A DNA stretch of 64,000 bases from Paraburkholderia acidicola. GTDB taxonomy: Bacteria > Pseudomonadota > Gammaproteobacteria > Burkholderiales > Burkholderiaceae. The position numbers and the translations under genes are program-made. How positions within the stretch are numbered: position 1 is the first letter of the stretch; each line of letters opens with the position of its first letter. Shown here piece after piece: positions 51,976 through 61,341 of this stretch. Under the pieces are notes generated by a model that had not been told where the DNA came from, ran no database searches, and saw only the letters and a program-made list of their open reading frames with translations. Where the stretch lies: assembly GCF_002362315.1 (NCBI RefSeq), contig NZ_MTZV01000003.1, positions 248,001 to 312,000 on the forward strand, read 5' to 3'.

Positions 51976-54408
51976 ATGCGCTATTCGATTGAAATCAAGA
52001 AGTTTCTTTACAGCCAGTACTTCTACGGCGGCTTACGCATTGCAGTGGGCATTTCGTTGCCGGCCGTGCTCTGCCTGATCGTCTTCCACAATCGCGACCT
52101 CGGCTTCACGATCGCGACCGGCGCACTCGGCGCCTGCGTGGTCGACATGCCCGGCCCGCTCAAGTACAAGCACAACGAGATGCTCGCGTGCAGCGTGATC
52201 GGCTTTCTCGCCGCGCTCGCCACCGGCCTCGCCACGGTCAACGTGGTCGCGCTGTGGTGTACCGTCGTACCGCTGACGTTCGTGCTGTCGCTGATCGTCG
52301 TGTACGGCAATCGCTGGCCGCAGATCAGCTTCGCCACGCTGTTCATGATGGTCATGACGCTCGAGGAAAGCTTCACGCCGATGCAGGCGCTCGTCAATGC
52401 GGCGTGGATTCTGGTGGGCGGCCTCTGGTACACGTATTGGTCGACGCTCGTGACGAGCTGGCAGGCGCGCCGCATCGAACAGCAGGCGCTCGCCGAAAGC
52501 GTGTTCGCGTGTGCGGATTACCTGCTCGCTCGTGCAGACTTCTACGATCTCGACAACGATCTCGACGAGTGCTATCGCAATCTCGTCACCAAGCAGATCG
52601 CGGCGGTGGAGCGCCAGGATGCGGCGCGCGACATCGTCGTGCGCGGCCTGCCGAAGCTGAAGAGCGGTCAGCTCGGCCCGCGCCGCGCGATGCTCTTCAA
52701 TCTCTTCATCAATACCGTCGACCTGCACGAGCTGTTCGTCGGCGCACATACCGACTACCCGCTCGTGCGCAATACGTTCGGCGGCTCGGACCTGATGGTG
52801 TTCTATCGCGACCTGATCCGCAAGGCGGCCGCCGATCTCGAAGACATCGGCCTCGCCGTGCTGCAGAACCAGCCGCCGCGCAGCCGCATCAATGTGAAGG
52901 CCGAACTGCGCGCCATCGAGTTCGAAATCGAGCTGATGCGCAAGCACGATGTGCCGGCGAAAACCCCAGAGGCATACCAGGCCGTATCGTCGACGTTCCG
53001 GCGTGTATGGAGCGCGACACGGTTGATCGACCGGATGCGCAAGAGTGTCTCGAACGAAGGCGCGACGACCGAAACCGAACTGCGCATCGACCAGGCGCTG
53101 TCGCGTTTCGTGTCGAGCCGGCGCGTGCCGTTCGGGCAGATTTTCACGAACCTGACGATGGCGTCGCCGAGCTTTCGTCACGCGCTGCGCGTGACCATCG
53201 CGGTGGCGGTCGGTTTCTGGCTCGGCCGGCTGCTGCCGCTCACCAACGCCTACTGGATCGTGATGACGACCGTCATCATCCTGAAGCCCGGCTACTCGCT
53301 GACAAGACAGCGCAATAGCCAGCGGATCATCGGTACGCTGATCGGTTGCGCGGCCAGCATCGCGCTGATGATGTTCGTCAAGGAACCGCATCTGCTGCTA
53401 ATCGTGATGTTCGCGTCGATGGTGATGAGCTACAGCCTGCTGCTGTTCAACTACACGGCGAGCGTCGTGTTCACGTCGTCGTATGTGCTGCTGCTGTTCC
53501 ATCTGCTCGCGCCGGGCAGCATGCGTCTGATCGGCGAACGCGCGATCGATACGGTGATCGGCTGCGCGCTCGCGATCGCCGCAAGCCACCTGTTCCCGTA
53601 CTGGGAATACCGGCTGATGGGCAAGCTCGTCAACGACATGATCGCGGCGACGCGGCAGTATCTGGAGGCGAGCTGGTGGTGGAGCGGCAAGCCCGCGGCG
53701 GCGGCGACTGTTCCTGCGGCTACCGTCACTGAAGCCGGTGCGCGGGCGCCGGCTGCGGCTATGGCCGATGCGGAGCTTGCCGCCACGACGCCAGGCGCTG
53801 CGGTCAGCTCCGCTACCGATGCATCGAGCGATGCTGTCGCCACGCCCGCCGTCGTACCAGCCACGCGCGCAACGACTCCGACCACACCCGCCGCAGCCGC
53901 CGCGGCCAGCGCACTCGACCGCGACTATCGCTATCGCCTCGCCCGCAAGAACATGCACGTAACGTTTGCCAATCTCGGCCAGGCGTTCCAGCGCATGATG
54001 CTCGAACCGAAAGCCGCGCAGAAGTTCGTACCGGAGCTGAACGACCTGCTGGTACGCAGCCACGTCCTCGCGTCGCAGATCACCGCGGCCGCGCCGCTGT
54101 TGCGTGCCTCGACCCAGCAACAGCAGGACAGCGTCTCACAGCAGCCGCTGCAACGCGCGCTGACGCTGGTGCGCGACAACCTGAGCGCCGCCGAAACAGG
54201 CACCGCCGCTCCCGCCGATCAGAGCGACGCCGCAAAGCTGATGGCGCGCGACCTCGACGCGATGGTGATCGATGCGGAGAAATCGCCGGATCATCCGGCC
54301 GATGCGGTTCACGAACTGAAGCTGCTCGCACATCAATGCAAGCAGATGATCGCGGCGTCTTTTCAGATCCGCAAGGACGCGAGCCTGATCCGGTTGCCGG
54401 ACGCGTAG
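51976..54408 (+). CDS. FUSC family inner-membrane transporter (aromatic acid/fusaric acid exporter type)
   Basis: An 810-aa protein with two groups of membrane helices. The N-terminal set covers about 15-165 (GLRIAVGISLPAVLCLIVF...TIATGALGACVVDMPGPLKYKHNEML...FATLFMMVMTLEE). The second (about 405-545) contains FRHALRVTIAVAVGFWLGRLLPLTNAYWIVMTTVIILKPGY, the YccS/FUSC signature. Between and after lie cytoplasmic helical domains. Residues about 570-645 are a low-complexity Ala/Thr/Pro linker. I use ATG 51976 (MRYSIEIKKF); ATG 51919 in the same frame is an alternative. It is divergent from recC. Likely a component of proton-driven efflux, substrate unknown. Confidence 0.88.
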   Translation: MRYSIEIKKFLYSQYFYGGLRIAVGISLPAVLCLIVFHNRDLGFTIATGALGACVVDMPGPLKYKHNEMLACSVIGFLAALATGLATVNVVALWCTVVPLTFVLSLIVVYGNRWPQISFATLFMMVMTLEESFTPMQALVNAAWILVGGLWYTYWSTLVTSWQARRIEQQALAESVFACADYLLARADFYDLDNDLDECYRNLVTKQIAAVERQDAARDIVVRGLPKLKSGQLGPRRAMLFNLFINTVDLHELFVGAHTDYPLVRNTFGGSDLMVFYRDLIRKAAADLEDIGLAVLQNQPPRSRINVKAELRAIEFEIELMRKHDVPAKTPEAYQAVSSTFRRVWSATRLIDRMRKSVSNEGATTETELRIDQALSRFVSSRRVPFGQIFTNLTMASPSFRHALRVTIAVAVGFWLGRLLPLTNAYWIVMTTVIILKPGYSLTRQRNSQRIIGTLIGCAASIALMMFVKEPHLLLIVMFASMVMSYSLLLFNYTASVVFTSSYVLLLFHLLAPGSMRLIGERAIDTVIGCALAIAASHLFPYWEYRLMGKLVNDMIAATRQYLEASWWWSGKPAAAATVPAATVTEAGARAPAAAMADAELAATTPGAAVSSATDASSDAVATPAVVPATRATTPTTPAAAAAASALDRDYRYRLARKNMHVTFANLGQAFQRMMLEPKAAQKFVPELNDLLVRSHVLASQITAAAPLLRASTQQQQDSVSQQPLQRALTLVRDNLSAAETGTAAPADQSDAAKLMARDLDAMVIDAEKSPDHPADAVHELKLLAHQCKQMIAASFQIRKDASLIRLPDA

Positions 54409-54434
54409 GCTGCGCTGCAGGCAGGCGCGACGGC

Positions 54435-54632
54435 TTACTGCGAGGCGCCCGCTGCCGAAGCGGCGTTGGTATCGGCCGGTGCAGTCGCTGCCACCGGCGC
54501 GGGATTATCGCGCTCGTACTCGCGCTTTTCGGTGATCGCGTTGTAGAGCAGCGTGGCGAGCACCAGCAACACCACGACCACGATAAAGATTGCGATACGG
54601 AAAGTCGGGTTGGGCTTGCGCGGTTCGTTCAT
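54435..54632 (-). CDS. Small single-pass membrane protein, 65 aa
   Basis: MNEPRKPNPTFRIAIFIVVVVLLVLATLLYNAITEK followed by an Arg/Glu stretch and an Ala/Pro/Thr-rich tail. One strong TM helix (about 12-30) lies after a basic N-terminus, so the tail should be periplasmic. No family recognised. It ends 26 bp from the convergent FUSC gene stop. Confidence 0.7.
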   Translation of the reverse strand: MNEPRKPNPTFRIAIFIVVVVLLVLATLLYNAITEKREYERDNPAPVAATAPADTNAASAAGASQ

Positions 54633-54960
54633 AAGACAGCTCGGTTCGCGGATTGGTCATGACAGAGCCGGCATTCTACGCCCGCCTGCCTTGCGGTCGC
54701 CTTGCAACGCGCAAGGGTGCGCCACCACGTCGCAGGAGTGCTTCGGTTGTTGCGGATACAACCGTCCGTGCCTTCTGAAAACAAATCATCGATACGTCAC
54801 AACGTGATGCGTGACAAACCGCGTCTATGCATAGCACATAACACGACTCCCACCATACAGAAACCGGAGAAATATGGCAGCATGACCCTCGCCCCTTGGA
54901 GCTGAAAGACGGGGGGAAACTCAATATATCTCGCCGGTTCGACCGGCTCATGGAGAAGAC
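54633..54960. other. Intergenic region upstream of treA, 328 bp
   Basis: No gene supported. It contains an inverted repeat GTCAC...GTGAC (54796-54815) and AT-richer sequence near 54890-54935 that probably includes the treA promoter. GGAGAAG lies directly before the treA ATG. Confidence 0.5.
54796..54815. promoter_or_regulatory. Nested inverted repeat upstream of treA
   Basis: GTCAC-N10-GTGAC, with a second dyad TCAC-AAC-GTGA inside it (54797-54807). It is centred about 155 bp before the treA start. It may be a regulator site; no regulator is assigned. Confidence 0.35.
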
Positions 54961-56634
54961 ATGAGAATCCCGTCGCATATCCAACATCCTGTTGCCATTC
55001 GGAGCGATGCTGAGCCCGGTTCTCATCTGTCCGCGTTACGACGCACGGTCACGTTCGCGGCGCTTGCGTGGTGTGCAGGCTTCGCGAGTGTGTCTGCCGC
55101 CGACACGCAAGTCGGCGGTACATTGCCCGCACCGCCCGATCAGTTGTACGGCGATCTGTTCGTCGCCGTGCAGACCGCGCAGATCTTCCCGGACCAGAAG
55201 ACTTTCGTCGATGCGACACCGAACGCCACGCCCACCGCCATCGTGGCCGCGTACGAAGCAGCGAAGAACAAACCTGGCTTTTCGCTGCTGGCATTCGTCA
55301 ACGAGTACTTCACGCCACCACCGGATCAAAGCGTCACGCCGCCGCCCAACCAGACGCTGCGCGAACATATCGACTGGTTGTGGCCGGCGCTCACGCGCAC
55401 CACGACGAGCGCCCCCGACTACAGCTCGCTGATCCCGATGCCGAAGCCCTATGTCGTGCCGGGCGGACGGTTTCGCGAGGGCTACTACTGGGACACCTAC
55501 TTCACGATGCTCGGTTTGCAGGAGTCTGGCCATGAAGATCTGGTCGATGACATGCTCGACAACTTCGCGTACATGATCGATACGTACGGCCATATTCCGA
55601 ACGGCAACCGCACGTACTATCTGAGCCGCTCACAGCCGCCGTTCTTTTCGTTCATGGTCGAGCTTGCCGCCCAGAAAGAAGGCAATAGCGTCTATCAGAA
55701 GTATTTGCCGGAGTTGCGCAAGGAGTACGCGTACTGGATGCAAGGCGCCCACACGACGAGCCCCGGCCATGCGTCGGGCAATGTCGTGGTGATGCCCAAC
55801 CGCGTCGTGCTGAACCGCTACTGGGACGCACTCGATACGCCACGCGACGAATCGTATCTGGAGGACGTGCAGACCGCGCAACTGGCTCAGCAGACACTGG
55901 GCCGCGCACCGTCGGATGTGTACCGCGATCTGCGCGCCACAGCGGAAAGCGGCTGGGATTTCAGCTCGCGCTGGTTCGGTGACAACGCGACGCTGACCAC
56001 CGTACGGACCACCTCGATCGTGCCCGTCGATCTGAACAGCCTGATGTTTCACCTCGAAACGACGATCGCACGCGGCTGTAGCATCACGCGCGATTTTCGC
56101 TGCGTGATCGAATTTACTGGCAACGCGATCCGTCGCGCCGATGCCATCAACCTCTACTTGTGGAACACCAAGGGTTACTACAGCGACTACGACTGGCAGC
56201 TCGCGAAGTCGCGCGACAACCAGACACCGGCGATGCTGTATCCGTTGTTCGTGGGCGCGGCGTGGCCGCAGCGTGCGCAGCAGACCGCCCAGGTCGTGCA
56301 GTCGGTGCTGCTGAAACCGGGTGGCCTCGCAACGTCGATCTACAACACGACCCAGCAATGGGACGCGCCGAACGGCTGGGCGCCGCTGCACTGGATTGCG
56401 CTCACCGGTTTGACGCGTTATGGGAACACTGCACTCGCCACGCAGATCGGCACGCGCTTTCTCACCGACGTGCAGGGCCTGTATGCCACGCAGCACAAAC
56501 TCGTCGAGAAGTATGTGGTGGAAGGCGCGGGCACCGGAGGTGGGGGCGGCGGCGAGTATCCGTTGCAGGATGGCTTTGGCTGGACCAACGGTGTGACGCT
56601 GAAGCTGCTCGATTCGTATAGCCCTGGCAGTTGA
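54961..56634 (+). CDS. treA: Periplasmic alpha,alpha-trehalase (GH37)
   Basis: A 557-aa glycosidase that splits trehalose to two glucose in the periplasm. A long N-terminal region with a hydrophobic core (about 30-46, ending ASVSA) is the signal peptide. Both trehalase signatures are present: [15 protein letters not shown] at about 168-182 and [10 protein letters not shown] at about 463-472. A Gly-rich loop with [18 protein letters not shown] follows near the end. GGAGAAG precedes ATG 54961. It allows growth on external trehalose or recovery of it after osmotic stress (family knowledge). Confidence 0.95.
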   Translation: MRIPSHIQHPVAIRSDAEPGSHLSALRRTVTFAALAWCAGFASVSAADTQVGGTLPAPPDQLYGDLFVAVQTAQIFPDQKTFVDATPNATPTAIVAAYEAAKNKPGFSLLAFVNEYFTPPPDQSVTPPPNQTLREHIDWLWPALTRTTTSAPDYSSLIPMPKPYVVPGGRFREGYYWDTYFTMLGLQESGHEDLVDDMLDNFAYMIDTYGHIPNGNRTYYLSRSQPPFFSFMVELAAQKEGNSVYQKYLPELRKEYAYWMQGAHTTSPGHASGNVVVMPNRVVLNRYWDALDTPRDESYLEDVQTAQLAQQTLGRAPSDVYRDLRATAESGWDFSSRWFGDNATLTTVRTTSIVPVDLNSLMFHLETTIARGCSITRDFRCVIEFTGNAIRRADAINLYLWNTKGYYSDYDWQLAKSRDNQTPAMLYPLFVGAAWPQRAQQTAQVVQSVLLKPGGLATSIYNTTQQWDAPNGWAPLHWIALTGLTRYGNTALATQIGTRFLTDVQGLYATQHKLVEKYVVEGAGTGGGGGGEYPLQDGFGWTNGVTLKLLDSYSPGS

Positions 56635-56809
56635 CGGCGAACGGCGAGTCGCCCTCTTCAAGTAGCGTCGACCTGTCGCCTATCCGACAGATTCGAGGCC
56701 GGTTTCAGGCCATCATGCGGACGTGACCCTGACGACGCGAATTCCTGGCGATCGCAGGGCATCGTCCCCGTGTATTTCATTGCCTGAATCATCGAACAAG
56801 GAGTGTGCC

Positions 56810-57577
56810 GTGACCTCGCCTCATGACAGCCTGAAAAACGACGTATCGCCCGCCGAATGGGAGACGCGGGTCAATCTCGCCGCAGCCTACCGCCTGACCG
56901 CGCTGTTTGGCTGGGACGATTTGGTGTTTACCCATATCTCGGCGCGCGTGCCCGGTCCGGAACATCATTTTCTGATCAACCCATACGGCTTGATGTTCGA
57001 CGAGATCACGGCGTCGTCGCTGATCAAGATCGACCTCGATGGTCGCAAGGTTTCCGAGTCGCCGTATGACATCAACCCGGCCGGCTTCACGATTCATAGC
57101 GCCGTGCATGCGGCGCGCGAAGACGCGCATTGTGTGATGCATACCCACTCGATCAACGGCGTCGCCGTGTCGGCACAGGAAGGGGGACTGTTGCCTCTTT
57201 CACAGCAATCGCTGGGTGTGCTGGCGTCGCTCGGTTACCACGACTACGAGGGCATCGCGCTCAATGAAGCCGAGAAGCCGCGTCTCGTTCACGACCTCGG
57301 AAACAGGACCAACCTGATGCTGCGCAATCACGGTTTGCTCACCGTTGGCGCGACGCCGGCGGACGCTTTCGTCGCGATGTATTTCTTCGAGGCGGCCTGC
57401 ATGATCCAGGTGCGCGCGCAATCCGGTGGCGGAAAGTTGAACCCTATCGCAACGCCGATTCTCGAGGGCATCCGGCAGCAGATCGCGCAGGTGACGAAGG
57501 GGACGAGCCCAGGGCGGCTGGTATGGCCCGGCCTGCTCCGTCGACTCGATCGACGCAATCCTGGCTACGCGGACTAG
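56810..57577 (+). CDS. Class II aldolase/adducin-family protein (GTG start)
   Basis: A 255-aa protein starting at GTG 56810, with AAGGAGTG upstream. The fold-family pattern is NLAAAYRLTALFGWDDLVFTHISARVPG, then HTHS (His111, His113) and LRNHGLLTVG (third metal His near 178). At the position of the catalytic Glu of fuculose-phosphate aldolase (AGFTIH, residue 92) there is Gly, which places it with adducin-like members rather than classic aldolases. It forms a pair with the ketopantoate-reductase-type gene 25 bp downstream. Substrate unknown. Confidence 0.87.
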   Translation: MTSPHDSLKNDVSPAEWETRVNLAAAYRLTALFGWDDLVFTHISARVPGPEHHFLINPYGLMFDEITASSLIKIDLDGRKVSESPYDINPAGFTIHSAVHAAREDAHCVMHTHSINGVAVSAQEGGLLPLSQQSLGVLASLGYHDYEGIALNEAEKPRLVHDLGNRTNLMLRNHGLLTVGATPADAFVAMYFFEAACMIQVRAQSGGGKLNPIATPILEGIRQQIAQVTKGTSPGRLVWPGLLRRLDRRNPGYAD

Positions 57578-57602
57578 CGGCGCACGTCGCTTGAGAAACG
57601 GC

Positions 57603-58625
57603 ATGGCGAAAATCTGTGTCTACGGCGCGGGTTCGATCGGCTGCTACATCGGCGGACGGCTTCTGGCCGGAGGAAGCGATGTCAGCTTCGTTGGGCGCGC
57701 GCGCGTCGGCGATCAGTTGCGCAGTCGAGGCATCACGCTGTCGCACTACGACGAACGGCGCTGGCATGTGGCGCCGGAGCGGATCGATGTATCGACGCAG
57801 GCTTCGGCGGTTGCCTCGGCAAACCTCGTCCTCGTGACCGTCAAGTCTGCCGCGACGCCGACGGTCGCGGCAGAACTGGTTAACGTGCTTCGCCCTGACA
57901 CGGTCGTCGTCAGCTTCCAGAACGGTGTAGGCAACGCGGACGTGCTGCGCGCCGCGTTGCCGCACAACACGGTGCTCGAGGGGATGGTGCCGTTCAATGT
58001 CATCGAGCCGGCTCCCGGCGCCTATCACCAGGGTTCATCGGGCGCGCTGGAGATCAGGCAATCGCCGGCTATGCAGCCCTTCGTCGACGAGTTCAGCAAA
58101 GCGGACCTGCCACTGATCCAGCACGCCGACATGGTGCCGGTGCTGTGGGCCAAGTTATTGCTCAACCTCAACAATGCGATCAACGCGCTGGCGAACCGGC
58201 CTTTGTACGAAGAACTCTCGCTACGTGCGTATCGGCTTTGCCTCGGCATGGCGCAGAAAGAAGCGCTCGCGCTTCTGAAGCGCGTCGACATACAGCCCGC
58301 GCAACTGACGGCGGTTCCTGCGGCCTGGATACCACGCGTTCTGGGCGTGCCCGATGCGTTGTTCAGGCGGCTCGGTCGCGCGATGCTGACGATCGATCCC
58401 GTTGCGCGATCGTCGATGTCGGACGATCTGGCGGCGGGACGTATGACGGAAGTTGACTGGATCAATGGCGAAGTCGTTCGTCTTGGTCAACGCGTTGGGC
58501 GAGCGGTGCCGGTGAATGAACGACTGTGCGAACTGGTGCACGAAGCGGAGCGAGCCGAGGTGCGTCCCTCGTGGTCGGGTTCGGCGTTGCTCGCTGAATT
58601 GCGGGCTGCCAGGAAGGCGCTCTAG
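57603..58625 (+). CDS. 2-dehydropantoate 2-reductase family protein
   Basis: A 340-aa NADPH-dependent reductase. The N-terminal nucleotide motif is YGAGSIGCYIGG (7-18). LVLVTVKSAAT, VVSFQNGVGN and the ketopantoate-reductase C-terminal region with KLLLNLNNAINALANRP and SMSDDLAAGRMTEVDWINGEVVRLG, including the conserved Lys/Asn and Glu sites, follow. It could be PanE for pantothenate synthesis, but pairing with a class II aldolase-like gene suggests reduction of another 2-keto compound. ATG 57603 has weak translation signals; TTG 57591 is possible. Confidence 0.88.
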   Translation: MAKICVYGAGSIGCYIGGRLLAGGSDVSFVGRARVGDQLRSRGITLSHYDERRWHVAPERIDVSTQASAVASANLVLVTVKSAATPTVAAELVNVLRPDTVVVSFQNGVGNADVLRAALPHNTVLEGMVPFNVIEPAPGAYHQGSSGALEIRQSPAMQPFVDEFSKADLPLIQHADMVPVLWAKLLLNLNNAINALANRPLYEELSLRAYRLCLGMAQKEALALLKRVDIQPAQLTAVPAAWIPRVLGVPDALFRRLGRAMLTIDPVARSSMSDDLAAGRMTEVDWINGEVVRLGQRVGRAVPVNERLCELVHEAERAEVRPSWSGSALLAELRAARKAL

Positions 58626-58665
58626 AACGACACGGCAGAAGCTGAACGGCGGCGTCTACACAGAC

Positions 58666-59490
58666 TCACCCCGCATGGGCACGAATCAGACGCAAGCCGA
58701 ATCCGGTGTGAATGGCACCGTCCGCCTGCACCAGGCGCACAAATTCCGCGAGCAAACGCGTCCGCAATTCATCGCGCGCCTCATCGGGCAGCCGATCGAT
58801 ATCGTACGTTTCCAGTAGCGAATGCCAGAGCGCATCGGGTGTGGTTTGCCACGGAACATCTACATCTTCGAACGTCAATGCGTTGAAAGCAGAACCGAAC
58901 AGCTCACGCCAGCCTGCTTCGTCGTGGGTGCGGCGATCGCCGAACGCTAAAGGCGCGAGGTTATCGCGAGCGATCGGTCTGAATACCTCCATCAACGTAT
59001 TCATCGCTTCGCCAAGCAAAAACTCGCGCCCCACGATCGCGGCAAACACACCACCAGGGCGCAAAATCCGGCGGACTTCTGCCACGACCTGATCGGCGTC
59101 TCCCATCAGCATGATCGCCATATGCGACAGCACAATATCGATCGTGCCGGTTTTTATCGATAGTGACTGGGCACGTTCTCTGAGCAACGACACATTGTCC
59201 GGAAGACGCTTGCGTGCGGCGTCGAGTTCATGCTGACTCATGTCGACGCCAATCAGGCGAGACGAGCGCAGATCACGATCTGCCAGCAACTTCAGCAGAT
59301 AGCCGTCGCCACAGCCCAGATCGACGACAACGCGCGCAGCGCTCGAATCGTCCACGAGCGAAGCGAGCACGTGATACGACGATGCGTATTCCACAGACTT
59401 CGATTGCGCTGGAAGATGCGCGAATGCGGCACTAGTTGCGCCTGTGAAACGCTGGTGGAAATCGAGTAGATAGTCTTCAGTTGGAGACAT
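58666..59490 (-). CDS. Class I SAM-dependent methyltransferase
   Basis: A 274-aa enzyme. Motif I VVVDLGCGDGYLLKLL is at 54-69, the acidic LIGVDMS at strand 2, GTIDIVLSHMAIMLM as motif II, and VRRILRPGGVFAAIVG as motif III. The C-terminal part (YDIDRLPDEARDELRTRLL) probably covers the substrate site. It resembles UbiE/TylF-like small-molecule methyltransferases, target unknown. It is divergent from the GNAT gene and convergent with the reductase gene. ATG 59490 was chosen over an upstream in-frame start within the 68-bp divergent spacer. Confidence 0.87.
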   Translation of the reverse strand: MSPTEDYLLDFHQRFTGATSAAFAHLPAQSKSVEYASSYHVLASLVDDSSAARVVVDLGCGDGYLLKLLADRDLRSSRLIGVDMSQHELDAARKRLPDNVSLLRERAQSLSIKTGTIDIVLSHMAIMLMGDADQVVAEVRRILRPGGVFAAIVGREFLLGEAMNTLMEVFRPIARDNLAPLAFGDRRTHDEAGWRELFGSAFNALTFEDVDVPWQTTPDALWHSLLETYDIDRLPDEARDELRTRLLAEFVRLVQADGAIHTGFGLRLIRAHAG

Positions 59491-59558
59491 GGAACGCACG
59501 GCGCTACTCCGCGTTATGATCGACGCAATCAGCACATCGCGCAGATCTATGTGAATTC

Positions 59559-60104
59559 ATGAAAGATCAGACACTACCCAAGTCCAGTTACCCTGGCGTT
59601 TCGCTAAGGCACCTCGAACGCAGCGATCAAGCCGCATGGTATGCGTATCTATCCATTCCAGAGGTGATTCAGCACACCAGCTGGGACCTGCACAGCATGG
59701 ATGACCTGACACCGATGTTCGACGGAATGGAATCGACCGTCGCGACCTCGATCCGGCGACTCGCGATCATCGATGATACCGACAACCACCTGATCGGCAC
59801 GATAGGTTTTCATTCGATTTCGGTTATCAATCGCGTCGGGGAAATCGCTTACGACCTCGCGCCGTCTCATTGGGGCAAAGGGATTGCGAGCGCAATGTGC
59901 ACGACCGTAACGGAATGGGCGTTTGCGGAGTTGGGGTTCGTTCGGGTCCAGGCGACGACACTCGATACGAACGTCCGCTCGGCCCGGGTTCTCGAGAAAA
60001 GTCGCTTTCAATACGAGGGCCTGCTGCGTTCGTACCGGATGGTGCGCGGTACACCCGGTGACTTTCATCTTTACGCGCGTCTTGCGGGCGACTCGCTGAA
60101 ATGA
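59559..60104 (+). CDS. GNAT family N-acetyltransferase (RimJ/RimL-like)
   Basis: A 181-aa acetyltransferase. VSLRHLERSDQAAWYAYLSIPEVIQHTSW at the N-terminus, LIGTIGFHSIS, the acetyl-CoA loop region APSHWGKGIASAMCTTVTEWAF and VRVQATTLDTNVRSARVLEKSRFQYEGLLRSY fit the RimJ/RimL/Acetyltransf_3 group. The substrate could be a protein N-terminus or an antibiotic; not determinable. The sequence before the ATG lacks a strong ribosome site. Confidence 0.88.
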   Translation: MKDQTLPKSSYPGVSLRHLERSDQAAWYAYLSIPEVIQHTSWDLHSMDDLTPMFDGMESTVATSIRRLAIIDDTDNHLIGTIGFHSISVINRVGEIAYDLAPSHWGKGIASAMCTTVTEWAFAELGFVRVQATTLDTNVRSARVLEKSRFQYEGLLRSYRMVRGTPGDFHLYARLAGDSLK

Positions 60105-60231
60105 TCACTTTTTTACAAGCGTATTGACGCGCGATCGTTCAGGGTATCGGCAACGCTACGTTCGCGGACCCGCTCGGGACGCGTCGTCCAGTAATTTATT
60201 CTTCATCAGATCAGCCCGGAGATTAATGCAT

Positions 60232-61215
60232 ATGAAGGCCGCCTATTACACCTCGAAAGGTCCGGCCGGCGACGTTCTCGTCGTTGGCGACCAAGCCGAT
60301 CCAGTCGCGCAACCGGGCGAGGTTCTGGTGCGCGTCGCCCATTCGGGGGTGAATCCGTCAGACGTCAAGTCGCGCTCGGGCGTCACCAGTACAGCCATGG
60401 AGTTTCCACGCGTCATTCCCCACAGCGATGGCGCCGGCGTCATCGAAGCCGTAGGAGGCGGTGTGTCGAAACAGTTGATCGGCCAGCGGGTCTGGACGAT
60501 CAACGGCCAGTGGCAACGACCATTCGGTACAGCCGCCGAGCTGATCGCCCTACCCGAAAGTCAGGTTGCCCCTCTGCCTGACGGCGTCTCGACGGAAACC
60601 GGCGCGTCGCTTGGCATTCCGCTATTGACGGCCTGGTACGCCGTGCACGTTTGCGGAGGATTGCTCGGCAAGACGGTTCTCGTCTACGGCGCCACCGGCG
60701 CGGTCGGCGGCTATGCGACGCAGCTTGCCGCGCGCTCGGGCGCCCGCGTGATCGGTGTGGCCGGTAGCAAGGAGAAATGTGCGCTCGCTTCCCGGCTGGG
60801 TGCCGAGTGGGTCATCAATCGCAACGAGCAGGACGTGGTTGCCTCGGTGCGCGAGATCACGGCCGGAAAAGGCGTGGACGTCATCATCGAAGTCGACGCA
60901 GCGGCGAATGCAGGTCAATACGGCAGCCTGCTGAAGTTCGGTGGCGATGTGATTATCTACGGCTCGGGGGCAGCATCGATCGCAGTGCCGTTCCGACCGA
61001 TGATCGTCGGCTTCGCGAATCTGCGCTTCTTTATCGTCTACAACCTGCCCGTTCCGGTCAGGCGCGCCGCTATCGACGCGCTCACGCCACTGCTCACGCG
61101 CGGCGCGCTCCAGCATCCCCAGGTCGAGGTTTTTCCTCTGACGGACATTGCGAAGGCCCACGAACGCGTCGAGTCGGGCGCGAACGCGAAGATCATCGTC
61201 GATACGCGCGGCTAG
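60232..61215 (+). CDS. NADPH:quinone reductase-type MDR dehydrogenase
   Basis: A 327-aa zinc-independent medium-chain dehydrogenase. The GroES-like N-terminal part contains PGEVLVRVAHSGVNPSDVKSRSG and HSDGAGVIEAVGGGV. The nucleotide-binding motif is VYGATGAVGG (151-160), a quinone-reductase variant of AxxGxxG. The cysteines of the catalytic zinc site are absent. Family members reduce quinones or activated double bonds. GGAG (60218-60221) precedes two ATGs, 60226 and 60232; I use 60232 for spacing. The gene precedes an araC-type regulator on the same strand. Confidence 0.9.
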   Translation: MKAAYYTSKGPAGDVLVVGDQADPVAQPGEVLVRVAHSGVNPSDVKSRSGVTSTAMEFPRVIPHSDGAGVIEAVGGGVSKQLIGQRVWTINGQWQRPFGTAAELIALPESQVAPLPDGVSTETGASLGIPLLTAWYAVHVCGGLLGKTVLVYGATGAVGGYATQLAARSGARVIGVAGSKEKCALASRLGAEWVINRNEQDVVASVREITAGKGVDVIIEVDAAANAGQYGSLLKFGGDVIIYGSGAASIAVPFRPMIVGFANLRFFIVYNLPVPVRRAAIDALTPLLTRGALQHPQVEVFPLTDIAKAHERVESGANAKIIVDTRG

Positions 61216-61257
61216 CGATGATGCAATACGTCGACCGATAGGCCACGGTGGGTTGTC

Positions 61258-61263
61258 TATAAT
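61258..61263 (+). promoter_or_regulatory. Candidate -10 box for the AraC-type regulator gene
   Basis: A perfect TATAAT 78 bp upstream of the araC-type ATG, in the gap after the oxidoreductase stop. No good -35 is found 16-18 bp upstream, so an activator may be needed. Confidence 0.45.
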
Positions 61264-61341
61264 GAACGTCACCTTCCTGATCGTTGCCGGGACACCAAGG
61301 TTCGCTCCGGTGTCGAAGGAAAAGCCCTGCTGGAGGCCCTG

